Origin: Flaccisagitta enflata
Taxonomy: Eukaryota > Chaetognatha > Sagittoidea > Aphragmophora
DNA length: 64,000 bases
Reading direction: 5' to 3'
Assembly (NCBI GenBank): GCA_965153355.1
Contig: OZ231128.1
Location: 36,828,001-36,892,000 of the forward strand
Shown: in pieces, positions 39,167 through 50,057 of the stretch
Layout: each line of letters begins with the position of its first letter
Position numbering within the stretch: the stretch's first letter is position 1
Made by a program: the position numbers and the translations under genes
The notes under the pieces: model-generated
Database searches by the model: none
What the model was told of the DNA's origin: nothing
What the model saw: only the letters and a program-made list of their open reading frames with translations

Positions 39167-39254
39167 TTCTCATATGTACAGTACATGTTAACGCTACAAG
39201 AGGCTTTTTTCATCCATTGGTCTGTTCATCCACTTTTCATGATTAACTAAAGAT

Positions 39255-39730
39255 GGCACATGGTTAGCGGTACCCGATGCTCTGTTGGGGGTGATCCAGT
39301 GAAAAAGTGGAGTGAGAGCAGAGCCCATATCCTGTAGAACACAGGGGGAATTTCCAGATGTCCTGAGGGGGCATATTTCAGGCTTTAGAATTAGATGACT
39401 GATGTAGGCCACTGAAGGCGTATTTGAAGGCTGGAGGGCAGAATTAGGGCTTGGAGAGCAGATTTGAGAATTTGAGAGCAAATTTATGTCACAGAGGGTT
39501 GGTTTGATGCTTGGTGGGCTAAGTGAAGGTCTGGAGGGCTAAATTGACGGCTGGGAGGACAAATTTGAGGCCTTGATGGTCATTGGGGGAGGGGGGATGG
39601 AAGGACACAAGGATGGAAGGAAGGACAGACAGATGGATGGAACAATGGATGGATGGAAGTACAGACTGACATCTGGAAATCCCCCCCTGTGTTCTACAGG
39701 AGATTGGCCTTTTGGGGCCGCTGCCCAAAA
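39255..39730 (+). mobile_element. Family A element (copy A2, diverged)
   Basis: Leader GCGGTACCCGATGCTCTG, left arm CATATCCTGTAGAACACAGG, diverged 20-bp repeats (GAGGGCTAAATTGACGGC variants), GGAT/GGAC tract, right arm CCCCTGTGTTCTACAGGAG to GGGGCCGCTGCCC. Confidence 0.75.
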
Positions 39731-39742
39731 AGGTGGAACTAG

Positions 39743-39836
39743 TGATGCAGGGTCACAATATTGTTGTGGATGGGCATCCAACCCCAGCTTAGGGGCTTTT
39801 AACTCGACTCAACAATATTGTGACCCTATGTCACTT
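39743..39836. repeat. Small inverted repeat (family F)
   Basis: AGTGATGCAGGGTCACAATA pairs with ATATTGTGACCCTATGTCAC across about 40 bp. A single arm of the same text lies at 44,140-44,170. Confidence 0.7.
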
Positions 39837-39918
39837 GTTTCTTGTGCTATGGTTCTAAATACTTCTAATACTTATAGAGAAAATCAATACCAGTTTTATG
39901 AATGGTTACATTTAGAAA

Positions 39919-40052
39919 TAGCAGCCCAAAGGCAGTAAGTGGTCGGCGGTACCCGTGCCCTGCTTGAGGAGTGTGTGATTTAAGTTGAGGGGGAGCAGGC
40001 CAGCGGCCCCAAAGGAGACGAAGTCCTGTAGAACACAGGGGGAATCTGTCCG
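39919..40052 (+). repeat. Family A leader and left arm only (A3)
   Basis: GCAGCCCAAAGGCAGTAAGT.. leader and arm through GTAGAACACAGGGGGAAT. No minisatellite and no right arm. Confidence 0.7.
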
Positions 40053-40056
40053 TTAG

Positions 40057-40245
40057 AGTGGTCACTACGTCACCTGATTTTCTCGCTTTTTACGGCATCA
40101 AATGGGGACTTCCATCACGTTCACTGAACATAACTCTCAAAGCTTTTGCCTCTAGAAGACACTGAAAACTGTCCGGAATACAATTTAGAAATAAGGGAAA
40201 TGGTTGAAAATGCTATTATTTTCTTGAAAGTCAGTCACAAGTGTA
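40057..40245 (+). repeat. Segment X, left copy of the large inverted duplication
   Basis: TTTTTACGGCATCAAATGGG and the following text to GGAAATGGTTGAAAATG match 46,135-46,330 in reverse orientation. The match is strong over about 125 bp and weaker to the end. Confidence 0.75.
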
Positions 40246-40249
40246 ATAC

Positions 40250-40847
40250 CTACTATCTAGGCGGAAAAAATCTTTCGGTTTGTAACAGAAAGGTATTCAT
40301 GGATGTAAAAGTGAATACAAATCAGTTACAAATCCATCAATAATTAGTGAGAACTCCTTTTCATTGAATCAGTACCATACTTAATCAGGAAGGCGATTTG
40401 TAGAGCTTCTTGAGGTACTCTGAAGTGAAGGTCTTCTGGATCTTTTTTACAATTTATTTTTATCTCTTCTTTTGCTATTTCTAGACTTATAGCTTCCACA
40501 AAACTCATCAAATCATAGAAAAATCAGTGACATAAATGAAGCCCTTTGAATTTGCTAGCAGGATACGCAAACCGCATCTTTCTAGCTCAAGGTGTTTAGA
40601 ATTGATTAAAGAAAGAGTAAAGTGATACCATCAGCAGATTGAGTAAAAATCGCAAAAATGAAATTGAAGTATTTTCATTAAAGTTAAATAGCTTTTGAAC
40701 GGAAGGAGCTAGAGAGATGCGGTTTGCGTCAATCTCTTGCAAATTTGAAGAGCTTTAATTATCTCACCGATTTTTTGATGATAAGTTGATTCTAACCTGA
40801 CATATGACTGTAAACATGCCGAAAGATTTTTTCCGCCTAGATAGTAG
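40250..40847. mobile_element. 598-bp palindromic element
   Basis: CTACTATCTAGGCGGAAAAA (40,250) is mirrored at 40,819-40,847. Internal blocks CGCAAACCGCATCTTTCTAG and GAGCTAGAGAGATGCGGTTT are also mirrored. It interrupts segment X relative to the copy at 46 kb. Confidence 0.7.
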
Positions 40848-41047
40848 ACATGGGGTTGAAATTGAGAATACTCTGGTTTTTGTGCCGGTTTTGTACACTA
40901 TATTGGTTAACTATCAATGTTCAAAAGGAATTTAAATGTTTGGCAGAGCGAATTTCGATACAGCATCATGTCAGGATGGATGGGTGGAACAGGCCATTAT
41001 CAGCCTTTTGCATAAGAAGAAGGTAACTTCTAAAGCTCTCCTAAACA

Positions 41048-41135
41048 AATTGAGCGATTGATCTCAACTTGGGTTCATTTTAAAGAGCAGACACAGTCTT
41101 TAAAAAGTGCCCAAGTTGAGCTCAATTGCTCAATT
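41048..41135. other. Hairpin 1 of a tandem pair
   Basis: A 39-base arm (AATTGAGCGATTGATCTCAA..) and its near complement enclose the ten-base loop GCAGACACAG. About 34 of 39 positions pair. Confidence 0.75.
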
Positions 41136-41228
41136 CGTTTTAGAGATATTAGCTCTAGAAGTTGATTTTTTTTCTTCTGATAAGTGGCAAATACCCTTAC
41201 AACTTCTTAAGCTTATTTCTCCCTAAAG

Positions 41229-41316
41229 AATTGAGTGATTGAGATCAACTTGGGCTTATTTTAAAGAGCAGACACGGCTCTTTAAAATGAGCCCAAGTTG
41301 AGGTCTGTAGCTCAAT
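41229..41316. other. Hairpin 2 of a tandem pair
   Basis: The same design and similar text as hairpin 1, 181 bp downstream (AATTGAGTGATTGAGATCAA.., AGACAC loop). The inner stem CAACTTGGGC..ATTTTAAAGAGC pairs best. Confidence 0.75.
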
Positions 41317-41627
41317 TTGCTGAGTAGCAGAAGTCTTCCAAAGTTGAGGTTTAAAAAAAAAAGGCATAAACCCTTTCAACTTTGAGAGCTCGCTTCTTTC
41401 AAATACATTTTGATTTGGCATCAGCAGTCCGGTTGCTGTACCTTAATTCATTTAGAAGCAGCACTATTCCAAAGATGATGCTATGAATTGAAAAATCACG
41501 GGGTCCAGGAACAAACTCTAGGTTGTACAAAATTAGGTGATAAAATTGATAAAAAAAAGTAAAAGTGTGACAGACCAACCGACCAACCAACCGGGCGGAT
41601 GGACAAAGCGAGGTATAGAGTCACGTG

Positions 41628-41766
41628 CACTACGCTGTCCCATATACACTCAAGTTCCTAACAATGCTCTGTTAAGATGAAAATCCTATCACACATCATA
41701 AGATAGACTCATATCAATTGTCCGAGAACCTAGAACGAGCTACAACCTTCACTAACACTCATTTTT
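41628..41766 (+). repeat. Segment Y, left copy of the large inverted duplication
   Basis: ACGCTGTCCCATATACACTC.. CTGTTAAGATGAAAATCCTA and ACCTTCACTAACAC match 44,560-44,700 in reverse orientation. Confidence 0.8.
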
Positions 41767-41767
41767 G

Positions 41768-41893
41768 GTGCAACAAAGCACCTTTATAATTGGCTGTGTC
41801 CGTTGGTTGGTTGGTCGGTCGGTCGGTTGGTCAGTAACGCATTTGTTCGACAATCCACACGTGGAACCTTGTTGGCCCACTTGGCCTTGTTTA
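41768..41893 (-). repeat. Family C copy
   Basis: GGTGCAACAAAGCACC hairpin, TTATAATTGGCTGTGTCC, GGTT/GGTC tract, CGACAATCCACACGTGGAAC, then GGCCCACTTGGCCTTGTT. It sits directly at the edge of segment Y. Confidence 0.75.
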
Positions 41894-42055
41894 CTATTTA
41901 GAAAAGGCAGTGTAAAAAGAAATTACATTCATGTTGGGTAGGATGACGTCAGCGTGGATTAGATCTCTCATATTTTTGAAATATTTCATTTCATTTTGTT
42001 ATGTCACCGTGCAAAATGGTTTATAACAACATTTCTGTCTTTTCTTTTCATAGAT

Positions 42056-42260
42056 TTTTAGTTGCTTACACGCAACTCTATAACCCGCTTTGTTGGTTGG
42101 TCTGTCAGTCTGCGGTCAATTAATTACACTTTGCTTTCTCGGCGTTTTTGGCGTTTTTTGTATCATTGCTCCAGCCCAAATAGTTGGTTAGTTTTTTTCA
42201 TCACTGCCCCTCCCCCCCCACACGCGATTTCAGTAGCCATGTATACAGCCTTGTTTATCT
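42056..42260 (-). repeat. Family B copy (TT/AA stem type)
   Basis: TTAGTTGCTTACACGCAACT then CTATAACCCGC, a short GGTTGGTCTGTC tract, and GTATACAGCCTTGTTT at the head. Confidence 0.65.
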
Positions 42261-42339
42261 AGAGGATTTTTAAAAAAAAAGAAAATAGTTTACAACAGTG
42301 AAAAAACAGATGGACAAACAGTGTTTGTCCAACACAGCC

Positions 42340-43400
42340 TTTTTAGTTGCGGACACGCAACTCTATAGGAGGCTTTGTCCATCCATTGGTTCGTTGGTCC
42401 ATTGGTCCGTTGCACTAAGGGCCACGGATTGCGCTAGATGGCTCCTTGGGTATTTGGGTGAAAATTCTCATCTCTGCTATATGGCTCAAACTAAGTAGAA
42501 TGGTCATGGTAGCATTTTGGCATACATTACTGGTCCATATGACAGGTTTTATGGCAATTTAGAGTGAAATAAGGCGACCTAAATGGACACAACTACAAAA
42601 AATGCTAAATTTCAAGAAAAATCAATAAATTTTTTGGATTATCTGTTAAGATGACAAAAAGCTCATGATATCTCCAATATTAGATTGGATACCTTCATTA
42701 ATGTTTACATGTCTGGAAAAATTTAAAAAATCATTATTTTTTACATTTTTAGCACTTTTAAATTAGTCTACTATTACTACATATTTGACCTAATTTGCAT
42801 GCTTTTATTACCCTATAAATATAAAAAATCGCACAAGGACGCACAATGAGCCATTTATGCCAAATTGCAGTTCAAGGGGTCCTGAATCCAGAGTGCTATG
42901 GCTCAAGCGGGCCTTCGATGTCCAAATTGCGATTTTCTTGGCCTAAAATGGACAAGAAATAATGTGGATAAAAGTAAAAATCTATATATTTGATTGGAAG
43001 AAAAATGAGCAAAATGAGCTAAATGAGCAAAAAAAAAGATTTTTTTCGAGCACCTTATTAAGGAATCTTTTTGAACAAAGAGAAAAATTTGATTTATTTG
43101 GTTAAAACATTAGACAATTTAAATACAAACTGTTAGAGAGTTTAGCAGTATTTTTTACTTTATTTTCTCAAATTTCTCTTCTTTTGTACTCTAAGCTCAT
43201 AAAGCTCTTAATTCAAGAGAAATGAGTCAATATTGGATGTAAATAGTTTCATAACATCTGAAAATATGCAGAAAAATGTTTTCCACTATGTATATTTCAT
43301 AAGGAACAATGTAATGGAAAAGATGTAATGTTAATCCCCAATGAGCCACCTAGCGCACAATGCAGCCCACAGTGCGTTGGTTCATTGGTCCATGGTGATC
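42340..43400 (-). repeat. Family B copy split by an inserted element
   Basis: TTTTTAGTTGCGGACACGCA and the GGTTCGTTGGTCC tract (42,340-42,412) resume after 43,374 as CGTTGGTTCATTGGTCC. The rest of the family B body is missing or degraded. Confidence 0.6.
42413..43374. mobile_element. 962-bp element with ~37-bp inverted ends and 5-bp duplication
   Basis: CACTAAGGGCCACGGATTGC..ATGGCTCCTTGGG at the left matches the reverse complement of CCCCAATGAGCCACCTAGCG..CCCACAGTG at the right with several mismatches. CGTTG precedes the left end and follows the right end. The interior is AT-rich without a transposase. Confidence 0.7.
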
Positions 43401-43428
43401 AAGTTGAAAAGTGACGAAACAAGCTTTT

Positions 43429-44050
43429 TGGGCAGCGGCCCTAAAGGGCCTATGTCCTGTAGGACACAGGGGGAATTTTGAGATGTCAAGATGTCAAGAT
43501 GTCCATCCGTCTGTCTGTCCGTCCTTCCGTCCTTCTGTCTGTCTGTCCTTACGTCCTTCCGTCCTTACATCTGTCCGTCTGTCCATGCATCCGTCCTTCC
43601 ATCCTTCCGTCCGTCCTTCCGTCCCCCTCCCTTGGCCATTGAAGCCTCAAATCTGCAATCTCAGGCCTAATTTTGGCCCTCCGAGCCCTCAAATTAGCCC
43701 TTTCAGACCTCAATTTAGCCCTTGAGAGCTCAAATTGGCTCTCCAGACCTCGCACCTGCCCTCAAGACCTCAAACAACCCTCCGGACCTCAAATCTGCCC
43801 TCCAGGCCCTAAATCAGCTCTTCAGGCCTCAAATTTGTCTTGTAGGCCTCAAGCCTGCCCCCCAAGCCTCAAATCTGCTCTTTTGGACTTAATTCTGCCA
43901 TCACTTCAAGTCCTCCTCAAGACGTCTTGAAATTCACCTCTGTGTCTTACAGAACTTTGGCCCTTTGGGGCCGCTGCCTTACTTTCACTCCACTACTTTA
44001 CTTGATCACTCTAAGCAGGGCATCGGGTACCGCTGACAACATGCGATCCT
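43429..44050 (-). mobile_element. Family A element (copy A4, reversed)
   Basis: Arm GGGCAGCGGCCCTAAAGGGC, then CCTGTAGGACACAGGGGGAA, a CCGT/CCTT tract, a minisatellite of CCTCAAATCTGCCCTCCAGG units (43,640-43,900), the opposite arm to GGGGCCGCTGCC and the leader to 44,050. Confidence 0.8.
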
Positions 44051-44139
44051 TGGATGACTAGTTAAACTTTTCACACCTGTTTGTGTGTGGGGGAGTAGGG
44101 GTTGGGGTGTGGATGGGAGTTGGATACCCCTGCCCTCCC

Positions 44140-44174
44140 ATCTGCAACGATATTGTGACCCTGCATCACTTGAT

Positions 44175-44215
<41 letters not shown>

Positions 44216-44277
44216 ATGTGAGTATTTGTATGTGTTTGTGTGTGTTGGTGTGTGTGTAAGTGTGTGTAAGTATGTGT

Positions 44278-44308
<31 letters not shown>

Positions 44309-44335
44309 ACTGTGTGTGTGACTGTGTGTGTGAAT
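44140..44335. repeat. Family F arm, (CT)n and (GT)n
   Basis: GATATTGTGACCCTGCATCA then CT (44,176-44,214) and an interrupted GT array. Confidence 0.85.
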
Positions 44336-44343
44336 TTGGGTCA

Positions 44344-44552
44344 GAATAGTCGCCAAAGGAGAAGCCCTGTGGAGGGGGGGGATGAATGGATGGATGAATA
44401 GATGGACGGATAAACAGACGGACCATCGGACAAATGGATGGACGGACAGATTCCCCATTTGTTCTACAGGACTTAATCCCCTTTGGGGCCGCTGCTCTAC
44501 TCCCCCTCAACTTGGATCACAACACTTACTGCCTTTGAGCTGCTATCAAAAT
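44344..44552 (-). repeat. Family A element (copy A5, shortened)
   Basis: A diverged left arm (AGGAGAAGCCCTGTGGAGGG), a GGAT/GGAC tract with no minisatellite, the right arm TTGTTCTACAGGACTTAATC to GGGGCCGCTGC, and a leader like A3. Confidence 0.65.
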
Positions 44553-44559
44553 TGTTCAG

Positions 44560-44700
44560 TCGTGTTAGTGAAGGTTGCCGTTCATCCACAGTCCTCAGTC
44601 AATTTTTTGGCGTCTATCTCATGACGTGTGATAGGATTTTCATCTTAACAGAGCATTAATAGGCACTTGAGTGTATATGGGACAGCGTAACGTGCACGGG
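44560..44700 (-). repeat. Segment Y, right copy
   Basis: Reverse complement of 41,628-41,766, including GATAGGATTTTCATCTTAAC and GAGTGTATATGGGACAGCGT. Confidence 0.8.
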
Positions 44701-45027
44701 CCTAAAATTCGGCTTGGAAAAACAGAAATTAAGGCCTGAAGAAAGCAAAAATGAAGCATTTTAAGTACCTGTGTCCGGATACTGATGATAGGTGGAGCTT
44801 AAGGTGCTTTTCATTCCATTCTCAGCACCTCATCAAGTAATATATCTTCAGCTTACATCCCCTAAATAATTGAAGCTGCATTTTCCAAATGGATCGCGTT
44901 TGTAAGATTATTGATTACTCTTTAATATGGAATCAATTTGGTTGTTGTAATTTTTTTCAGTTTGGGGCGGTGCTGGTTTATGTTAAATCTACACTATTAC
45001 TTTTTCGGCATTTTAAAGCTTTTTAAG

Positions 45028-45104
45028 CATACAACCCCTGCCCAGATGCCCTTGTGACCTTCTCCAACACTGCTCCTGCCCTCCCGCATGCGACCTTGTT
45101 TATG
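45028..45104 (-). repeat. Family B head fragment
   Basis: CCCCTGCCCAGATGCCC.. and CTGCTCCTGCCCTCCCGCAT then GCGACCTTGTT. Confidence 0.5.
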
Positions 45105-45235
45105 TGCACAATGCCGCGTAAGTCATGTATCAACGACTATTTTGGTGCACCTAGTCACTTTTCGGGGTCAAACCTTCCAACCATCCTAGATGTTGGGATT
45201 GGCGATTGGAGAGGAAAATAACTATGAAATGTAGT

Positions 45236-45298
45236 AGCAACAATTGCAATAACAACAAAATTAACAACAAAAATGTCAACAACAACAACCATAACAAT

Positions 45299-45366
<68 letters not shown>

Positions 45367-45545
45367 CCACAACAACAACAACAACAACGCGATCAGCAGA
45401 AAAAGGAGATATACTTTGAGAGCAAATAACTGTAGTCAACAACAACAATGTGACAATCGGAGAAGAGAGGAACTATGAAAAGAACTAACTGAACTACAAT
45501 AGCATTGACAAAAACAAAAAGAACAACCACAACAACCACAACAAC

Positions 45546-45579
<34 letters not shown>

Positions 45580-45648
45580 ACAACAAAAACCACACTGCAA
45601 TAGGGGAAAAAGAAGATCCACAATGGGTGTGAATAAATGTCAACGACC

Positions 45649-45681
<33 letters not shown>

Positions 45682-45707
45682 GCAACAACAACAACAACAA
45701 CAGCAAT

Positions 45708-45748
<41 letters not shown>

Positions 45749-45754
45749 GTATTT
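45236..45754. repeat. Three (AAC)n arrays
   Basis: AAC arrays at 45,236-45,390, 45,520-45,590 and 45,645-45,745, separated by short unique text containing related words (GAGGAACTATGAAA and GAAAATAACTATGAAA). Confidence 0.9.
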
Positions 45755-46134
45755 TCAAATTTCAAAGAATTGATCAATTTCTAATGATAGAAGTGTTTGT
45801 GTTAGTTCTGTTTAACCAGAAAAAAAGTTGAGAAACAAAGATGAAAACTCGAACCAGTAGAATCATTGTTCTTTCAGGGCAAGGTGTTCGGGGCCTTGTA
45901 CTTGTCTAACTGTTATAATCAGTGATACGCACAAAACTATATAGGTTGGATGGTCGGTCCATAAGTTTAGCCATCTGCACCGGTCATTCATTTTTTTTCT
46001 TAATCTGAGATTTTTCCTTGTGGATCCTCACTGCCCCTGCCCACTGGCATGGACCCCCTTTTTTGGCAACGCCATTCTTGATGTTTTACCTGCATTTAAC
46101 GGTATTGGACACAAGAAATACTATGGCATTTCCA

Positions 46135-46330
46135 TGATGACCTTAAAAAAATAGTAACATTTCCACCCATTTCTTTCATCCTTGGATCTCGTTCCGGACA
46201 GTTTCCTCGGTCTCCTAGAGGCAAAATCGTTGAGAGTTATGCTCAGTGGACGTGATGGAAGTCCCCATTTGATGCTGTAAAAAGCAAGAAAATTAGGTCA
46301 TGTAGGAACCGCTCTACTGTCCGTCCATCC
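46135..46330 (-). repeat. Segment X, right copy
   Basis: Reverse complement of 40,057-40,245. It lacks the palindromic element found at 40,250. Confidence 0.75.
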
Positions 46331-46499
46331 GTCCGTTCATCCATCTGTTTGTCCCCCCCCGCCTCATCCTCAGGGCTACACTCATTTTCCCACTTTTTGA
46401 CTTTTGCTGACGGACAGACAGACGGACCAATGGACGGACCAATGGGCTGAAGGATGGATGAAGCCTCTTATAGAGTCTTTAGATTTGTGTGTCCACAAC

Positions 46500-46677
46500 T
46501 ATAGAGAAGAAGAAGCAAAAGATAATGAAGAAAAAAAAAATAAAGAGGAAGAAGAAGAAGAAAAAGAAGAAGAAGAAGAAGAAGAAAAAGAAGAAGAAGA
46601 AGAAGAAGAAGAAGAATAAGAAGAAGATGAAGAAGAAAAGAAAAAGAAAAAAGAGCAGAAGAAGAAAAAAAAGAGAT

Positions 46678-46710
<33 letters not shown>

Positions 46711-46760
46711 AAGAGAGAGAGAAAGAGAGAAAGAGAGAAAGAGAGAGAGAAAAAAAATTG
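46500..46760. repeat. GAA and GA/GAAA arrays
   Basis: A purine-only tract beside the right copy of repeat Z. Confidence 0.95.
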
Positions 46761-46789
46761 TGAGAAAGGTCTCACAGGTTCTGGAGTAA

Positions 46790-48580
46790 GAACAACACGC
46801 GCGATCTGGCTCCATATATCCTCCCAAATTGTGCTGTTGTTTTTAAAGCCAGATCTGGCTCATCACTATGAAGGGGAATGGTAATTAGGGCCAGAACTCG
46901 CACCAAAATATGGCCCCAAATCGCGCCACGGTTTTGAGGCATGACATATCTCCCCTTTTGGGCCTTTTTAGGTACCCCAACCATCATCTACCATCATGAT
47001 TCTCTTTCCATCAGTCTCTTACATCAAGAAGTATACCCCAAAAAAATTTGGATCTTTAAACAAGAAAATTTTTCGAAAAATAACCAAAATCGGCCATTTT
47101 TAGCTTTTTTTTGGGGTGTGTTTCTAGGGGCCCCCCTGTAGAGGCCCCCAAACCACCAGTAATGAATTCCCCATGCATTTTCTTTTTAATCTATATATTT
47201 TCCAGGTACTTTTAGTATAATTTTTCAGTTCTACAGCCTTGAAGTTACAAAATTGTGTTTTTTTCATTTACCAGGTCATTTTGGACCGTAATAACTCGGC
47301 CATTTTTTGGAAATATCTGCTGAAATTTTTTCTGGGATCTCTCAAGATGCATGACTAACCATTTTCAAAAAAAAAAAATTGGATTCAGGGACCTTGAAAT
47401 AGTGTTTTCATGTAAGAATACTCAAAAATTGTTTTTTTTTTGTTGAATTTTGTTTTTTAGAGCATAATTTCAACATGAAGCTGTTCAAAAGTGGCCACAA
47501 AACTTTGCAGGAAGCTTGTTGCATAAAATGAGAAGTTCCATTTCAAATTTTGTAGGAATCCAAGCATTTTTAGACGCGCAATGAATAAAAAAGTGATATT
47601 TCTATGTTTTACGGGCCCTTTTTGGGCCTTTTTAGGTACCCCAACCATCACTTACCATCATGATCATTTTTTTTTTTCAGTCTCTTACATCAAGAAGTAT
47701 TACCACCAAAAAAATTTGGGGGTTGGGGTCTCATAAAGCAAAAAATTTTCAACAAAAATAGCCAAAATAGGCTATTTTTGGCTGTTTTTTTTTGTGCGTT
47801 TCTAGGGGCCCCCTCGTAGGGCCCTAAAAACATCAAAAATGGATTCCTGATGCAATTTTACGTAGAAATCACTTTTTTTTTGCCACCCTCAACGATTTTT
47901 TTTTTTTTACAAGAAATAACGCAGCTAGCTGAAGATACAGTGAGGCGCATAAATAAGTAGCCACTTTTGTAAAGACTATTTTGCTTATTCTAGAAATGAT
48001 AGGATAAATTTATTGGTGATAATATTAAAGGATTTTCAATTTTCTTTAATTTGAGATCAATCCCAAATTTGTGGCTCTTTTTGTTTAGAAGTGACATCAG
48101 TTTGAATAGAAGCATATCAAAACCATGTTGGGAAAAAGGGACAAAAAATTAGCTCCTTTCTGACAATCAGAAAACTGAGTTGTTTTCTTTAAACTGATGT
48201 CATTTGAAAACGAATCAAGCTACAAATCTCTGATTGGACTAGATTTGTAAAGTTTTCGAAGCTCTTTAAAATGCTCATGGATTTGAAGTCATTATCATGA
48301 TTTGTTTTTGATCTATCTTAGAAAAACTAAGTCTATTTTGTGTTTTGCCCGTGGTTGTTCAGTGATAGATTCTACTAAATTACTTCTCCTCTTTGAACTT
48401 GTATGAATTCCTAGCAAATCGAGATATAAGTCTGGGATTAGGCTAGATTTGTAAAACTTTCGAAGATCTTTAAGAATCTCATAGATTTTTAGTGTTTTTA
48501 AGTGCTAGGACTGACACAATTAGCTTTTGAAAGTACTGGCTACTTATTTATGCACCGCACTGTATGCATGTGAGGGATTT
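46790..48580 (-). repeat. Repeat Z, right copy, interrupted by a MITE
   Basis: Reverse complement of parts of 36,848-38,640: GGTACCCCAACCATCA blocks occur at 46,971 and 47,635, and the GGGGGCCCC blocks near 47,128 and 47,806. The outer end (ATGCATGTGAGGG) continues after 48,563 beyond the inserted MITE. Confidence 0.8.
47938..48562. mobile_element. 625-bp MITE with proven empty site
   Basis: CAGTGAGGCGCATAAATAAG at the left mirrors CTTATTTATGCACCGCACTG at the right, with TA at 47,936-47,937 and 48,563-48,564. In the other Z copy the same position (36,859-36,868, GCATATCTTC) has a single TA and no element. Confidence 0.95.
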
Positions 48581-49017
48581 AATATTTCCTGTTCTGATTA
48601 TCCTGCAATGAACTAACTTAATCAGTGCTAATGAATATACTAATTGTAAAAGGATGATGTAACACTGTGAATTTAGTATTCATTAGAGACTAACAAAGAG
48701 AATCCTCTATAAAACAATGAATTTGATTAAAGGGATTATGGATTTAAGAGAAAAAAATAGTCAGTCCCTTGAAATCCCTTAATCCGAGTCTCCTCTGTAT
48801 TTCAAATTTATCAAAACAATGAGAATGTCTCTCCTCAATTTTGGCTGTATCCTTTTAGTTCAAAGTCAATGCAATTGGAAAGATTGACATGATATCATTC
48901 TACATGGCCCTATTTTTACAAAAAAAATATGTGTTTGAAACATCCAAATGAAGATTTTGTATTGACAAGAAATCTGTTCAGATGCTCAAATCAGATTTTT
49001 ACCGCAATTGTGATGAA
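48581..49017. other. No gene; pogo-like remnant
   Basis: 48,733-48,800 (ATGGATTTAAGAG.. CCCTTAATCCGAG) resembles the interior and one end of the element at 35,256. Confidence 0.45.
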
Positions 49018-49297
49018 AACAAGCCCGACATGGCAACGATGCGTCCGGGCCATGTCTCTGCGTGTATGGATCATGTGACATATATGGAGAGACAGATGGA
49101 CGAACAGACGGGTGAAACGACTAAGTGGTAAAGGAGGCTGTCAAAACATGTTGGTTGATCATTTGTTTCAGTATAGGATCTCACAGTGGCCAAGAACAAT
49201 CGAGAAACGCGGTTTTTGCACTTGCGTAACGGACGGACGGACGGACGGACGGACAGACCCTCTTATAGAGATGCGTTCCTGACGGACGCATCTAAAA
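49018..49297 (+). repeat. Family D copy 1
   Basis: ACAAGCCCGACATGGCAACG head, CTCTGCGTGTATGGATCATG, AAACATGTTGGTTGATCATT, (GGAC)n at 49,211-49,256, then TTATAGAGATGCG..CGCATCTAAAAA. It closely matches 54,225-54,510. Confidence 0.85.
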
Positions 49298-49451
49298 ATG
49301 AAGATTTTCACTGCTACTTTCTGCTAGCAGCTGAATGCTTACTGCTAGCAGAGCAGTTGCAAATTTCTGCTGGCAGCTCTGCTAGCAAATTGCCTGCTCG
49401 TGCGAACACTATTCCCAATATCTGAGGCTGGGCGTGCTTATGAACGAGGTA

Positions 49452-49606
49452 CAGTGGAACTCTGTCTCATCGGTCCTATTGGGACTGAAGATAACCTTTA
49501 AAGAGAGGTGAAATCACATTAAAAACTACCATTTGAGACCTCAAATTGTTAACCTTTTTTGATGGAGAACCTTTAAAAGCGAGGCTGTTATTGCGGGGTT
49601 CCACTG
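49452..49606. mobile_element. 155-bp pogo-like MITE, TA duplication
   Basis: CAGTGGAACTCTG.. and GCGGGGTTCCACTG ends inside TA at 49,450-49,451 and 49,607-49,608. Confidence 0.75.
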
Positions 49607-49662
49607 TACTTATAAAAAAGTGTCTGTCGTCCATCATGAATTTATGTCTCAGCAACTCTTTC

Positions 49663-49668
<6 letters not shown>

Positions 49669-49758
<90 letters not shown>
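49669..49758. repeat. (TC)n microsatellite
   Basis: A 90-bp TC run. Confidence 0.95.
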
Positions 49759-49761
<3 letters not shown>

Positions 49762-49899
49762 AAACTTGTTTCAATCAGATTAAAAATTTCCAAGTTACAC
49801 AATCAGGAATAGAAAAATTCCAAGCGAGTTTACCGCACTGAACGGTTACGTACTGAATTGTACGTAAAAAGCGCGAAGAACAAGTTGGCAGTTATGTTT

Positions 49900-50052
49900 T
49901 GTTTTTAGTCGCGGACAGGTGACTCTACACCTTACCGTGTCGGTCCGTCCGTTTGTCCGTCGGTCCGTCACATTATTGAATTCCGACCGGTTTTCACATT
50001 ACTGCTCCTGCCCAACCGTCCGCGACTGGACTGCCGTGTATCCGGCCTGTTT
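49900..50052 (-). repeat. Family B copy with 7-bp flanking repeat
   Basis: TAGTCGCGGACAGGTGACTC hairpin side, CCGT/CGGT tract, CTGCTCCTGCCCAACCGTCC, and GTGTATCCGGCC at the head. TGTTTTT flanks both sides. Confidence 0.8.
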
Positions 50053-50057
50053 TTTAA

